Positions 1-10,542 of a stretch of 64,000 nucleotides of DNA are shown piece by piece. The stretch lies in NCBI RefSeq assembly GCF_019393635.1, contig NC_057863.1:643037306-643101305 (forward strand), in the 5' to 3' direction. Position 1 is the stretch's first letter, and each line of letters opens with the position of its first letter. The translations under genes were made by a program, and so were the position numbers. This stretch comes from Dromiciops gliroides. Taxonomy: Eukaryota; Chordata; Mammalia; Microbiotheria; Microbiotheriidae. The notes under the pieces were generated by a model. That model was not told where the DNA came from and made no database searches. It saw nothing but the letters and a program-made list of their open reading frames with translations.

Positions 1-624
1 AAAGAACATTTATCGTAGGTTTTAATTTAATAAAGACCCCTTTGCCTCCATGCGCACACCCACATCTTATGCGTGCTCTTACAGGTTCAAAATTCCTAAC
101 TCTGTCTTGAAGCAGGCCAATTTCCAACTTGGGCTCAGGCCCGGGTAAGTCCAGCCAGGCCCTGCTCTGACTTGAACCTGGGATCTCCAACCCCTCCCTA
201 CCTGGACCAACTCCCCATCTCCCAACTCTGGGCCTCCCAAGTCAGCTCCTTCTTTCCATCTGCCCTGCCTGGCACCACACCCTCCTGGGGGGGGGGTGGT
301 TAGCCCTCTTGAAACTCCTGCCCCCCTGGATCCTCCTGTCCTGATGAGTGAGTCCAGCACATGGGCAGAGTCTCCCTCAACCACGTACCACCCTATCTTA
401 TTGCCAACCACCCTGCTGCTGTATCCCTACCCATGCCCCCTCAATCCCCCTTGCCCCACCTTCCTGCTTTATAACTACTATTCCTGGGAAAGATTTGTCA
501 ACTAACTCCCCTGTGGTTCCACTCACCATCGCTGTGACTTCCCCAACCACTTCCCCAGTATTCTTTCCTAGCCACCACTACAGCCCTGTATAGGTTATCT
601 TCCCTTTGTTAAAATGTAAGCTTG

Positions 625-760
625 GGAGCAGCTAGATGGCGCAGTGGATAGAGCACTGGCCCTAGATTCAGGAGGATCTGAGTTCAAATCCAGCCTCAGA
701 CACTTGACACTTACTAGCTGTGTGACCCTGGGCAAGTCACTTAACCCTCATTGCCCTGCA
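625..760 (+). repeat. Short marsupial CORE-SINE
   Basis: Head GCAGCTAGATGGCGCAGTGG, centre CTAGCTGTGTGACCCTGGGC, end CACTTAACCCTCATTGCCC. Head and core are shared by all the short SINEs in the window; the type resembles WSINE1-like elements of Australasian marsupials. Confidence 0.9.
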
Positions 761-1837
761 AATTAAATTTATGTGAGCCAAGAGACCTATAAAGCTTGGT
801 CAAGGAGGACCAATCACAGAGAGGGAGCTTACCTTTACTCCACCCCCTCCCCCTGGCACAGGAATCTTGGCTCTGAGCCCCTGGCTCTGCTAAACTGGAT
901 GTTCCAGGTCTCCAGATCCATCTATCAGATAGAGAAGACTCCCACAGACTGAAAGGACCCTTAGGCAGCAGTGGGGGAGGGGGGCCTCTATAGATTGACC
1001 CCACCTAGGGCCAAGAACCCAAAGCAGACCTTCCCCCAGGACTGCATCCCTGACCCAGCTGAGCTAAAGAAGTTGTCAGACTTGTTTCTTCCTCCATCCC
1101 CAGCCACCCCTTTGCATCTCTGACAGGATTCTGTATCTAGAATGAACAAGAGGCTGTTCTAGAACTCACTAGTTTGTTAAGCTTTGGGCTCCTCCTGGGA
1201 GCTGAGGACGCTCTGAGACACATGTCCACAGTTCTCAGTGACATTCCCTCACATTTAAGACATTTCTGCACTGTGGGCCAGGACATATCTGTGAGCAGGG
1301 TCTGCCCTGGTTCCTCAGAGCCTTCTCCAGGCTCGCTTTGGTATTCTAGAACCTGCCTCTTCCTCATGGGAGGGACCTGAGTCTCCCTGTTCTAGAAAGC
1401 TCCATCTTTTGGATCTCTTCCTTCTCCAGGCCACATGCATTTGTTTAGAGAGAGGACTTCCTTCAGAGCTGTCCCTTCAAGGCAGGTCACACACAAGCCT
1501 CCAGAAAGCTCACTCCCCACCCCCCACCCCCCACCCCCGTCTTTCCTTCTCATGGCTCCTGGATTGGACCACACACCTTGAAGACCTGAGCTCATGTTAG
1601 GAGCCGCTCCCTCCTACAGGCGATTACAGCCCTGCAAAGGGCCTGGGAACTCTTGCCCTTTTTAATGCTCTCAATGCTCTGGACCCCGTTGGCAGTCAGA
1701 CAGTCTAGGGAAAGCTTTGGACAGACCCCTCCTTATAATCATGTGCTTAAATGCATAGAATTACAAAGGAAACCAATTATCTAAGTATGTAAAAATCTGT
1801 AGGACACATGTGCATTTATTTATTAAGGCATTAAACA

Positions 1838-2180
1838 ATGACATTTAAAATGTTGCTTGCCCTTCATTTATTTATTTGTTTACTTACTTATTTAGTCATT
1901 CATTCATTCATTTATTTTGTTCATTTATTTATCTATCCATTCATTAATTATTTTATCTATCTATTCATTCATTTGTTTATTTATTCATTTATCTATTTAT
2001 TTTATTTATTCATTCATTCATTTATTGTTTTTTTGTCTTTTTTTTTTTGGCAGGCCAATGAAGGTTAAGTGACTTGCCCAGGGTCACACAGCTAGTGTCA
2101 AGTGTCTGAGGCTGGATTTGAACTCAGGTCCTCCTGAATCCAAGGCCAGTGCTTTATCCACTATGCCACCTAGCTGCCCC
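1838..2180 (-). repeat. Short SINE (2051-2180) with expanded TTTA/TTCA tail (1838-2050)
   Basis: The inverted SINE ends GCCACCTAGCTGCCCC at 2180. The roughly 200-bp ATTT/ATTC/ATCT microsatellite lies exactly at its 3' tail side. Confidence 0.88.
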
Positions 2181-2184
2181 TCAT

Positions 2185-2676
2185 TCATTTATTTTTAGTG
2201 TATCTATTTATCTGTCTATCCGTTCATTCATTCATTTATTTTGTTCATTTATTTATCTATCTATTCATTCATTTGCTTATTCATTCATTCATTTATCTAT
2301 CTATTTATTTATTCATTCATTTGTAGTGTATCTATCTGTCTATCCATTCATTCATTCATTTATTTTGTTCATTTATTTATTTATCTATCCATTCATTAAT
2401 TTATTTATCTATCTATTTATTCATTTGCTTATTCATTCATTCATTCATTTATCTCTTTATTCATTTATCTATCTATCTATTTATTAATTCATTTATTTAT
2501 TTATCTATTCATTCATTCATTTACTTATTTGTTTGTTTGTTTTGCAGGGCAATGAGGGTTAAGTGACTTGCCCAGGGTCACACAGCTAGTGTCAAGTGTC
2601 TGAGGCTGGATTTGAACTCAGGTCCTCCTGAATCCAGGGCCAGTGCTTTAACCATTGTGCCACCTAGCTTCCCCCA
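2185..2676 (-). repeat. Short SINE (2544-2676) with expanded tetranucleotide tail (2185-2543)
   Basis: Same arrangement as the preceding element: inverted SINE with about 360 bp of imperfect ATTT/ATTC/ATCT repeats at its tail. Confidence 0.88.
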
Positions 2677-3200
2677 CCCTTTATTTTTGAAGAGGACTAG
2701 TGACATCACTGAGTGATGTCTTGACTGATGTGAATTGGAATTAAGTGAGACAGAGCTGCAGAGTTGTCAGTCCCACTCTCTCCTCCAGAATCATCAAAGT
2801 CCAGCAGCAAGACAAAAGTCAAGAGGACTGGTGATAGACCTTGGCACTTTCCATTTCTGACCAAGCTCTAAACACCCACACAGCATCTGCTTCAGGGGCC
2901 TTTGTGGCCATTGGAACAAATTGTTCTCACCCTCCCATTGTGCCACGGGAAGTCTTCACCAGCTTGGGGCAGACATTCCTCTAACTTTCCGATAGGTTTG
3001 AGACCTGTCAGTTACCCTCAACCTGGTTTAGCCCATCTGTCCAGCTGGTTTTAGTGGGGTGTGCCTGCTGCATATGCTACAGCTTTTTGGAGTCACAGGT
3101 GAGAGTTGGGTGAAGGTAGACATTTAAGATATAGCCAAGTTAAAGGGCCTCTGGCCTAGAAGGATTTCAAAACAATGATAAGTAGAGGGAACATTTTGAA
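2677..3200. other. Unclassified segment, possibly an old dispersed repeat
   Basis: Begins TGAAGAGGACTAGTGACATC and runs through CAGCATCTGCTTCAGGGGCC and GGAAGTCTTCACCAGCTTGG. No frame or family could be assigned from the sequence; it feels repeat-like but I cannot name it. Confidence 0.3.
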
Positions 3201-3774
3201 ATATCTGAAACAACTTGTCATGTGATATGAAAATATCTGGGATCACTATTGGTGACAAAGTCCCAGGTGTTGCTGATACTGCTTTGCTTTGTTACCCAGG
3301 TTCATAACTGAAGACAATAATAAATTTCAGCCAAACGTTAGTGAAAATTAAGATGTGGTTTATTTTTCCTCCCCAAGTTCACAAATTCACTGAAATCCCT
3401 CAATGAACTCTTCCTTAGTACTTCTGGGAACCCAGGGACCCCAATCCTGGGGGGTCTCTGGGGCACTCCTCAGGTGTCCCTGTCCTGGGTTGTCTTAGAG
3501 AGTCACCAGGCTGAAAAATCCATAGCCCTGTAGCCTCCCAAGCTTGGACACCTTTCAGAGTTTAGCTGAGCTGGTCCCAGGACATCAGACACACAGCCTG
3601 TCTCTCACTAGCCCTGTCTTTCCAGCTTGCTAGGACCTACCCTGTTGGCACAACCTTCAAGAATCCGGGGGCACGCCAGTATAGGCACATCAGCCCACTT
3701 AGTGGTAATAAAGGAGTGGGGGAAAAAAGTATTCCTCATCAACTGAAGTACTGATAAATTAATTGTCAACCTGT

Positions 3775-4165
3775 CAAGTCAACAAGCATTTATCAAGTGC
3801 CTACTGTATGTAGGCACTGTGCTAAGTGCTTGGGATACCAAGAAAGTTAAAGACAGTTCTTCCCCTCAAGGAGCTTACTCTTTAAAAGGGGAGACAGCCA
3901 GCAAATAGATAGGGCCAAATGAGTTCTGGATAGGACAAATTAGAGATCATTCAAAGAGGGAAGGCACCAGTGTAAAAGGGGATTGGGAAAAGCTTCCTGG
4001 AGGAGGTGGGAGTTTAACCGGACCTTAAGGAGGCGGGGATGCCAGGAGGAGATGAGGAACTAGAGCCCTCGTAGCCAGACAAGATGCCTGGAGTCCAGAG
4101 ATAGCATTTTGTTCCTCAAACAGCCATTGGATCAAAGAGTATGTGGGAAGTAAAGTGTAAGAAGA
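3775..4165 (-). repeat. L2 3' end
   Basis: Contains the inverted L2 landmarks CAACAAGCATTTATCAAGTG, CACTGTGCTAAGTGCTTGGG, CTCAAGGAGCTTAC and AAGCTTCCTGGAGGAGGTGG. Confidence 0.8.
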
Positions 4166-4177
4166 ATGGAAAGGTGG

Positions 4178-4300
4178 GGATTCAGGACGACCTGAGTTCA
4201 AATCCGACCCCAGACACTTGACACTTACTTACTAGCTGTGTGATCCTTAACCCTCATTGCCCCACCCAAAAACAAACAAACAAATCAACAAACAAAGAAG
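4178..4300 (+). repeat. Truncated short SINE with A-rich tail
   Basis: Lacks the head; keeps GACCTGAGTTCAAATCCGAC and ACTTACTAGCTGTGTGATCC, followed by AAACAAACAAACAAATC. Confidence 0.8.
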
Positions 4301-4469
4301 AATGGAAAGGTAGGAGAGGACTAGGTTAGGAAGGGCTCATTTTACAGGTGAAGAAACTGAGGCCAACAGGGTGAAGTGACTTGTCCAGGGTCATACATCT
4401 AGAAAGTGTCTAAGGCCAGATTTGAATTCAGGAAGGTGAGTCTTCCTGACTCTAGCCCATAGCCATACT

Positions 4470-4640
4470 GTGGTATGGTACTGTAATGGAATATTATTGT
4501 GCTGTAAGAAATAATGTATATAATGAACTTTGAGAAGTCTGGGGAGACTTGTATGAACTTATTTGGATCCTGAAAACAATAGACGCAATGACTAGGACAA
4601 CATAAATGGAAAGAACAACAACAAAACAATTAAAAACAAA
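4470..4640 (+). repeat. L1 ORF2 3' fragment
   Basis: AATGGAATATTATTGTGCTG and AAGAAATAATG are typical of the L1 ORF2 C-terminal coding region (MEYY motif region). Confidence 0.65.
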
Positions 4641-4884
4641 CGCTATGGAATGCCAACAGCCAAGCTTGGCCCCAAAGAGTCACATCATGGCCAGCATCTT
4701 CCACCTTTCTTTTCAGGGGTGGGGGACTGTGGGTGTGGAGCTCTGTTTACATCGAAGATTCTTTTGATGGTTTAGTTAGTTTCATTGAACTAGGTCTTCC
4801 CCCCCCCCCCTTTAATTCTTTGTTATAAGAAGATATGGCCCTTTGAGAGGAGGAGTGGGAAAGCATATATTAGGAAATGCAGGA

Positions 4885-5122
4885 GATCTAAAAATTTTGT
4901 TCAATCATTTTTTCAGTCCTGTCCAACCCTCCATGACCCCATTTGGGGTTTTCTTGTCAGATACTGGTTTGCCATTTCCTTCTCTAGCTCATTTTACAGA
5001 TGAGGAAATCGAAGCAAACAGGGTGATTTGCCCAGGGTGACATAACTTGCTGTCTGAGGCTGGATTTGAACTTCCTGACTCCAGGTCTGTTGTTCCATCT
5101 ACTGTGTCACCTAACTGCCCCT
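4885..5122 (-). repeat. MAR1-like long CORE-SINE
   Basis: Reads CATTTTTTCAGTCCTGTCCA, ACCCCATTTGGGGTTTTCTT and TTTACAGATGAGGAAATCGA into TTGCCCAGGGT and CACCTAACTGCCCC. It shares its head and core with the short SINEs but has a different, longer 3' half. Confidence 0.82.
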
Positions 5123-5282
5123 ATTTTTTTTTAAATCAATAAAAATTTTAAAGGGAAGGGGGAAAAGAAATCCTGGGTCCCTTCCACAAGATAAGAAGTC
5201 ATCAAGAGTAAGAGCAAGAGCCAATCACATCTCTGCTCTCTTCCCATTGCTATTCTGCTTCCCAGATGCTAGACTGATTTTT

Positions 5283-5935
5283 TTTCTTTTTTAAATAGTA
5301 TTTTATTTTATTTTTCCAATTACATGTGAAGATAGTTTTGAACATTCATTTTCGTTTTGTGTTGTTTTTGTGGGCCAATGAGGGTTTAAGTGACATGCCC
5401 AAGGTCACACAGCTAGTTAAGTGTCAAGTGTCTGAGGCTGGATTTGAACTCAGGTCCTCTTGACTCCAGGGCTGGTGCTTTATCCACTGTGCCACCTAGC
5501 TGCCCCTCAACATTCATTTTTGTAAGATTTTGAGTTCCAAATTCCCCTCCCCTCAAAGTCAGCAAGCAATCTGTTATAGGTTATACATTACAATCTTGTT
5601 AAACATATTTCCACATTAGTCATGTTGTGAGAGAAGATCAGAACAAAAGGAAAAAACCACAAGTAAGAAGAAACAATACTGTTTCTATTTTTTTTGGTTT
5701 TTTGAGGTTTGTTCCTTTTGTTCTGATTCTTCTTTTACATCCTGACTAATGCAGAAATATGTTCAATGTGATTGTACATGTATAACCTATATCAGACTGC
5801 TTTCTGTCTTGGAGATGGGGGAGGCAAGGGAGGAAGGGAGAAAAAATTTGGAACCCAAAATCTTATATAAAAATAAATGTTGAAAACTATCTTTACATGT
5901 AACTGGAAAATAATAAAATATGTTTAAGACTGGGA
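5283..5935. repeat. Inverted pair of L1 3' ends with nested SINE
   Basis: A - strand L1 3' end (5283-5345, continuing 5507-5690) is followed within about 20 bp by a + strand L1 3' end (5695-5935). A short SINE (-, about 5358-5506) interrupts the first; the sequence AACATTCATTTT occurs on both sides of it as a target-site duplication. Confidence 0.8.
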
Positions 5936-6111
5936 AAAAACCTCCATGGATAAAAATCCATGGCATCACATAAAGTCATACATCACTGAGCAAATGAACA
6001 ACAAACTGTGGACAACTGGGCAAACATTTACATGAATTCCTGTTTGCACACTGGTAAAGTCTCAGTCAAACTTGGCATTTTTTTCATAAATATCTATCAG
6101 AAAAAGAGAGA

Positions 6112-6270
6112 GGGGGCAGCTAGGTGGCTTAGTGGATAAAGCACTGGCCCTGGATTCAGGAGGACCTGAGTTCAAATCTGGCCTTAGACACTTGACACTT
6201 ACTAGCTGTGTGACCCTGGGCAAGTCACTTAACCCCCACTGCCCCACAAAAAAAGAAAAAGAAAAAGAAA
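6112..6270 (+). repeat. Short SINE with AAAAAG tail
   Basis: GGGGGCAGCTAGGTGGCTTA to CACTTAACCCCCACTGCCCC, then (A)nG repeats. Confidence 0.9.
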
Positions 6271-6499
6271 AAACATGGTGATGTGATACAGATGCCCTTA
6301 TTAGAGGTTCCTAACTTGGGGTACTTAAAAATATTTCAATAACTGTATTTTTTAAAAAAATAACTGTATTTTAATATCAATGGTTTCCTCTGTAATCTTG
6401 TGTTTTGCTTTATGCATTAAAAATTGTTCTGATAAGCCCTTCCCCCTCCCCCCCAAAAAAAAGAAAGAAGAAGAAACAAAAAACCAACAACAAAAGTGA

Positions 6500-6715
6500 A
6501 ACTCTTCTTCTTTGATCTACATTCAGACTTCACAGTTTCTTTTCCTGGAGGTGGAGAGCATTTTCCATCATGAGTCTTTTGGAATTATCTTGGATCAGTG
6601 CATTGCTGAGAAGAGCTAAGTCTTTCATAGTCAATCATCACGCAGTGTTGTTGTTACTGTGTCCAATGTTCTCTTGGTTCTGCTCACTTCAGTCAACATC
6701 AGTTCATGTAACAGA
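6500..6715 (-). repeat. L1 ORF2 3' fragment
   Basis: GAGAGCATTTTCCATCATGA and GTTCTCTTGGTTCTGCTCAC are the antisense of the L1 ORF2 C-terminus, as in the longer copies at 13.6 and 16.2 kb. Confidence 0.75.
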
Positions 6716-6811
6716 CTGATCTTCTTAAAGCGAAATTTTGACTGTGTCATTCACTCTCTTCTGCCCAAAGGTTTGCGGATGCTCCTTCTCCATTTTCATT
6801 TTTATTTTTTT

Positions 6812-6995
6812 GGCGGGGTAATGAAGGTTAAATGACTTGCCCAGGGTCACACAGCTAGTGTCAAGTATCTGAGGCTAGAGTGACTTGCCCAGGGTCACAC
6901 AGCTAGTAAGTGTCAAGTGTCTGAGGCTGGATTTGAACTCAGGTCCTCCTGAATCCAGGGCCGGTGTTTTATCCACTGTGCCACCTAGTTGCCCC
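6812..6995 (-). repeat. Short SINE with internal core duplication
   Basis: The core TGACTTGCCCAGGGTCACAC and AGCTAGT...CTGAGGCT occurs twice (about 6832-6876 and 6880-6930), followed by the normal head. Confidence 0.88.
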
Positions 6996-7239
6996 ACATT
7001 GTCATTTTAAAGAGTATATTTTATTGATAGGTTTGGCCTTTCTATCACAATCATTTCAACCTTCCTCCTGCTACAGATTGAATCTTTCCTGATGACAAAG
7101 AAAAACAATTAAACACAAATATCCCATGCAGTGACCACATCAGAGGATGTATAAAATATTTCCTCCTGGTAACCTTTCTCTGCTAGAAGGAGGGAGATGC
7201 ATTTGTTCTGTGGGGCTCTGATTTTTTAAAAAACATTTA

Positions 7240-7389
7240 GGATAGAGCACCAGCCCTGGAGTCAGGAGGGCCTGAGTTCAAATCCAGCCTCAGACACTTA
7301 ACACTTACTAGCTGTGTGACCCTGAACAAGTCACTTAACCCCAATTGCCTCACTAAAAACAAAACAAAACAAAAACAACCAAAAACATT

Positions 7390-7448
<59 letters not shown>

Positions 7449-7450
7449 AA
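7240..7450 (+). repeat. 5'-truncated short SINE with (CT)n at its tail
   Basis: Starts GGATAGAGCACCAGCCCTGG, ends CCCCAATTGCCTCAC (7353), then AAAACAAAAC repeats and a roughly 60-bp pure CT tract (7387-7447). Confidence 0.88.
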
Positions 7451-7635
7451 CCTCTCTCCCCCTCTTTCTCTTACTGCCCTCTTTATCCATTGAAGAATTT
7501 TTTTAAACCCTCAAAACCAATATGCATAATCCAGCAAAACAAATTCTCATCTTGTCTATGTCTAAAAATGCATGTCTTATTCTGTAGTGTAAGCTCACTA
7601 CCTGTCTGGCAGGAGAGAGATAGAGTATCCTCTGG

Positions 7636-7675
7636 GCACTGATCAAAGTTCCAAAGCACTGATCAAAGTTCCAAA
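7636..7675. repeat. Perfect 20-bp direct tandem duplication
   Basis: GCACTGATCAAAGTTCCAAA occurs twice without a gap (7636-7655, 7656-7675), just before the L1 fragment. Confidence 0.9.
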
Positions 7676-7689
7676 GTCTTTTATTACTG

Positions 7690-8205
7690 TTTGTTTTTTA
7701 ACAATGCCATTGTATTGTGCAAATTATTCTCCTGGTTCTGTTCCTTCACTCTGTATCAGTTCATATAAGTCTTCCTAGGTTTCTCTGAAATGTTCCTTTT
7801 CACCATTTTAAAAATAGTACAATAATATTCTATTCCATTCATAATTTATCTATTGCATAGCCATTCTCCAGTAGGTGAGCACTGCCTTTGTTTCTAGTTT
7901 TTAGCTCCTATGGAAAGAGCTGCTATAAATATTTTTGTACATTTTCACTTTTCTTTGATCTCTTTGGAAGCATAGGCCTACGAGCAGGTCATAGGGCAGG
8001 CATAGTTTAGTAGCTTTTAGGAAACAGTTTCAAAAGGTTTTCCAGCATGGCTGGACCAATTTACAGTTACCAACAATGTATCAGGGTGCCTGTTTTCCCT
8101 TGGCATCTCCAATATTTGTTATTTTCTGATTTGCCAGTCTTATAGATAGGAACCTCAGAGTAGCTATTATTTACATTTCTCTAATTATTTGTGTAGAGAA
8201 TAAGC
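7690..8205 (-). repeat. L1 ORF2 3' fragment
   Basis: Includes GAGCTGCTATAAATATTTTT and CCATTCTCCAGTAGGTGAGC, the antisense of L1 ORF2 C-terminal sequence; frames are broken. Confidence 0.75.
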
Positions 8206-8447
8206 TGTGCCCACTCTCCCAGGGTCAGGCAGGCTGCATCTGCCCTTAAGGGTTCTAGGTCATCCCAAGGGGTTTGTGGGTATCTTTTTTTTTCCTTTTG
8301 CCTTCAGTTTAGGGCAACAGCGACTAGGCTCTCAATTAATTTGAAGCACTTTACACTGATTACCTTTGAAAATGGGATATTTGCTTCAAAGATACAGCAA
8401 GAACAAAGTATAAAACATTTCTCTGAATGCCTTGAAAGTGTATTTTC

Positions 8448-8613
8448 GGGGGCAGCTAGATGGCACAGTGGTTAAAGTACCGGCCCTGGATTCAGGAGTA
8501 CCTGAGTTCAAATCCGGCCTCAGACACTTAACACTTACTAGCTGTGTGACCCTGGGCAAGTCACTTAACCCCAATTGCCCCGCAAAAAACAAAAAACAAA
8601 CAAACAAACAAAA
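8448..8613 (+). repeat. Short SINE
   Basis: GGGGGCAGCTAGATGGCACA to CCCCAATTGCCCCGC, then an AAACAAACAAACAA tail. Confidence 0.9.
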
Positions 8614-8731
8614 AGAAAGTGTATTTTCCCCTATGCCAGCCTGAATTCTGGAGTAAAATAGTAATAACAATAACAGTTAGCATAACAAATCTTGAAGGCT
8701 TAAGGCAAGGTGCTTTATAAATCTTATCTCA

Positions 8732-8965
8732 GGGGGCAGCTAGGTGGCGCAGTGAATAAAACACCGGCCCTGTGTTCAGGAGGACCTGAGCTCAAATCTG
8801 GTTGCAGACACTTACTAGCTGTGTGACCCTGGGCAAGTCTCTTAACCTTGTCTTCCTCAGTTTCCTCATCTGTAAAATGAGCTGAAGAAGAAAATGGCAA
8901 AGCACTCCAGTATCTTTGTCAAGAAACCCCCAGATGGGGTCAGAAAGAACTGAACGATAATAAGG
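8732..8965 (+). repeat. MAR1-like long CORE-SINE
   Basis: Head as in the short SINE, then CAGTTTCCTCATCTGTAAAA, GAAAATGGCAAAGCACTCCA and CCCCAGATGGGGTCA. Confidence 0.85.
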
Positions 8966-9001
8966 AGAGTTAGAAAGAGTTTTTATATCTTATTTCATCT
9001 A

Positions 9002-9153
9002 TTTATTTATTTATTTTTGCAGGGCAATGGGGGTTAAGTGACTTGCCCAGGGTCACACAGCTAGTACGTGTCAAGTGTCTGAGGCTGGATTTGAACTCAG
9101 GTCCTCCTGAATCCAGGGCCAGTGCTTTATCCACTACACCACCTAGCTGTCCT
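9002..9153 (-). repeat. Short SINE
   Basis: TGCAGGGCAATGGGGGTTAA to CACCTAGCTGTCC, with an ATTTATTT tail on the left. Confidence 0.88.
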
Positions 9154-9206
9154 GAGTTTTTATATTTTAAAATACAATAAAACTTTCTTTAAAAATGTAA
9201 AAGCCC

Positions 9207-9520
9207 GGGGCAGCTAGGTGGTGCAGTGGATAGAGCACTGGCCCTGGATTCAGGAGGACCTGAGTTCAAATCCTGCCTCAGACATTTGACACTTACTAGC
9301 TGTGTGACCCTGGGCAAGTCACTTAACCCCAATTGCCCCACAAAAAAACAAAAAAAAATGTAAAAACCAGGGCAGCTAGGTGGTGTAGTGGATAAAGTGT
9401 CAGCCCTGGATTCAGGAGGACTTGAGTTCAAATCTGGCCTCTGACACTTGACACTTGTGTGACCCTGGGCAAGTCACTTAACCTTCATTGCCCCGACAAA
9501 AAAAAAAAAGAAAGAAAGAA
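9207..9520 (+). repeat. Two short SINEs in direct tandem
   Basis: First copy 9207-9342, second copy 9369-9497. An AATGTAAAA stretch precedes each copy, and a related AAGTAAAAG follows the second. Confidence 0.88.
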
Positions 9521-9864
9521 AAGTAAAAGTCATCCTTAGCTGTAACTTCACAAGAAGAGATCGTGGACTGGATTTGGCCCATGGGCCATCAATGGGTGAC
9601 CTCTGGTCAAAAGTTCATTTAAGGCATACTGCTTTATAATCTTTGTCCAAAAGGAAACCCTTCTAGGAATGGCCTTCCATGGGCTTATTGAACACTGGAC
9701 TAATGTATGCATTCACTACTATTTCTTCCTTATCTACTCTGTTTTGCTGGTTTCCTTTTCTGTTCTGTAGTCAGAACAACTCATTTTGATGACTACTCTT
9801 TCATAACAGAATTTAATGTCTGGTGATGCTGTGCCCCCTTCATTATTAGCTCATTATTTCCCTG

Positions 9865-10230
9865 TGGAATCTGAATGCAAATTGAACCGTACCGTTTCTA
9901 CTTTTCTTTTTTTCCCCCCTTTTTTGAGGTTTTTCCCTTTTGTTCTGATTCTTTCACAACATGACTAATGCAGAAATATGTTTAATGGGATTATACATGT
10001 ATAACCTATATCATATCGCTTTCTGTCTTGGGGAGGGGGAAAGGAAGGGGGAGGGAAAGAGAGGGAGAAAAATTTGCAACTCAAAATCTTATAAAAACAA
10101 ATGTTGAAAACTACCAATTATATTCATATACCACAGCTTGTTCAGCCATTCCCCAGTTGATGGGCATCCCATCCATTTCTAATATTTTGCCACCCCAAAA
10201 TATCTGAAGAAGATATTTATAAACCCTTTA
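9865..10230. repeat. Abutting L1 3' fragments in opposite orientation
   Basis: 9865-10115 is a + strand L1 3' end (GACTAATGCAGAAATATG, AAACAAATGTTGAAAACTA). 10118-10200 is antisense ORF2 sequence (CATATACCACAGCTTGTTCA, CCATTCCCCAGTTGATGGGC). Confidence 0.75.
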
Positions 10231-10319
10231 CAAAACCTTAAAGCCCATATGAAAGCTAGCCTGCATTGCTGCCCTTCTTTATCTCCAGCCTCTTAGAACT
10301 CCTACATTTCTTCTCCACC

Positions 10320-10440
10320 CCCCCCCTTTTCAGGGCAATTGAGGGTTAAGTGACTTGCCCAGGGTCACTCAGGTCCTCCTGAATCCAAGACCAGTGCTTT
10401 ATCCACTGTGCCACCCAGCTGCCCCCTGAACCCCTGCATT

Positions 10441-10476
<36 letters not shown>

Positions 10477-10542
10477 TTTTTTTAGTGAGGCAATTGGGGT
10501 TAAGTGACTTGCCCAGGGTCACACAGACCCCTGCATTTCTTT
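10320..10542 (-). repeat. Deleted SINE plus truncated SINE with (TTTC)n
   Basis: 10330-10425 is a short SINE missing part of the core. 10484-10527 is the 3' part of another, with a (TTTC)n tail at 10440-10478. The sequence ACCCCTGCATTTCTTT occurs at about 10430 and 10527 as a target-site duplication. Confidence 0.82.

Noticed and set aside
28..33. AATAAA at the left edge as the end of an upstream gene
   Set aside because: No coding sequence is visible to attach it to, and an isolated hexamer is expected by chance.
1838..2487. Ile/Ser/Tyr-rich open frames of 76 and 112 codons
   Set aside because: They are translations of ATTT/ATTC microsatellites and have no other support.
6062..9431. Recurring small frames with the peptide PESRA(S/G)(A/T)L and [19 protein letters not shown]
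   Set aside because: The same peptide appears at every SINE copy in antisense; it is repeat translation, not a gene family.
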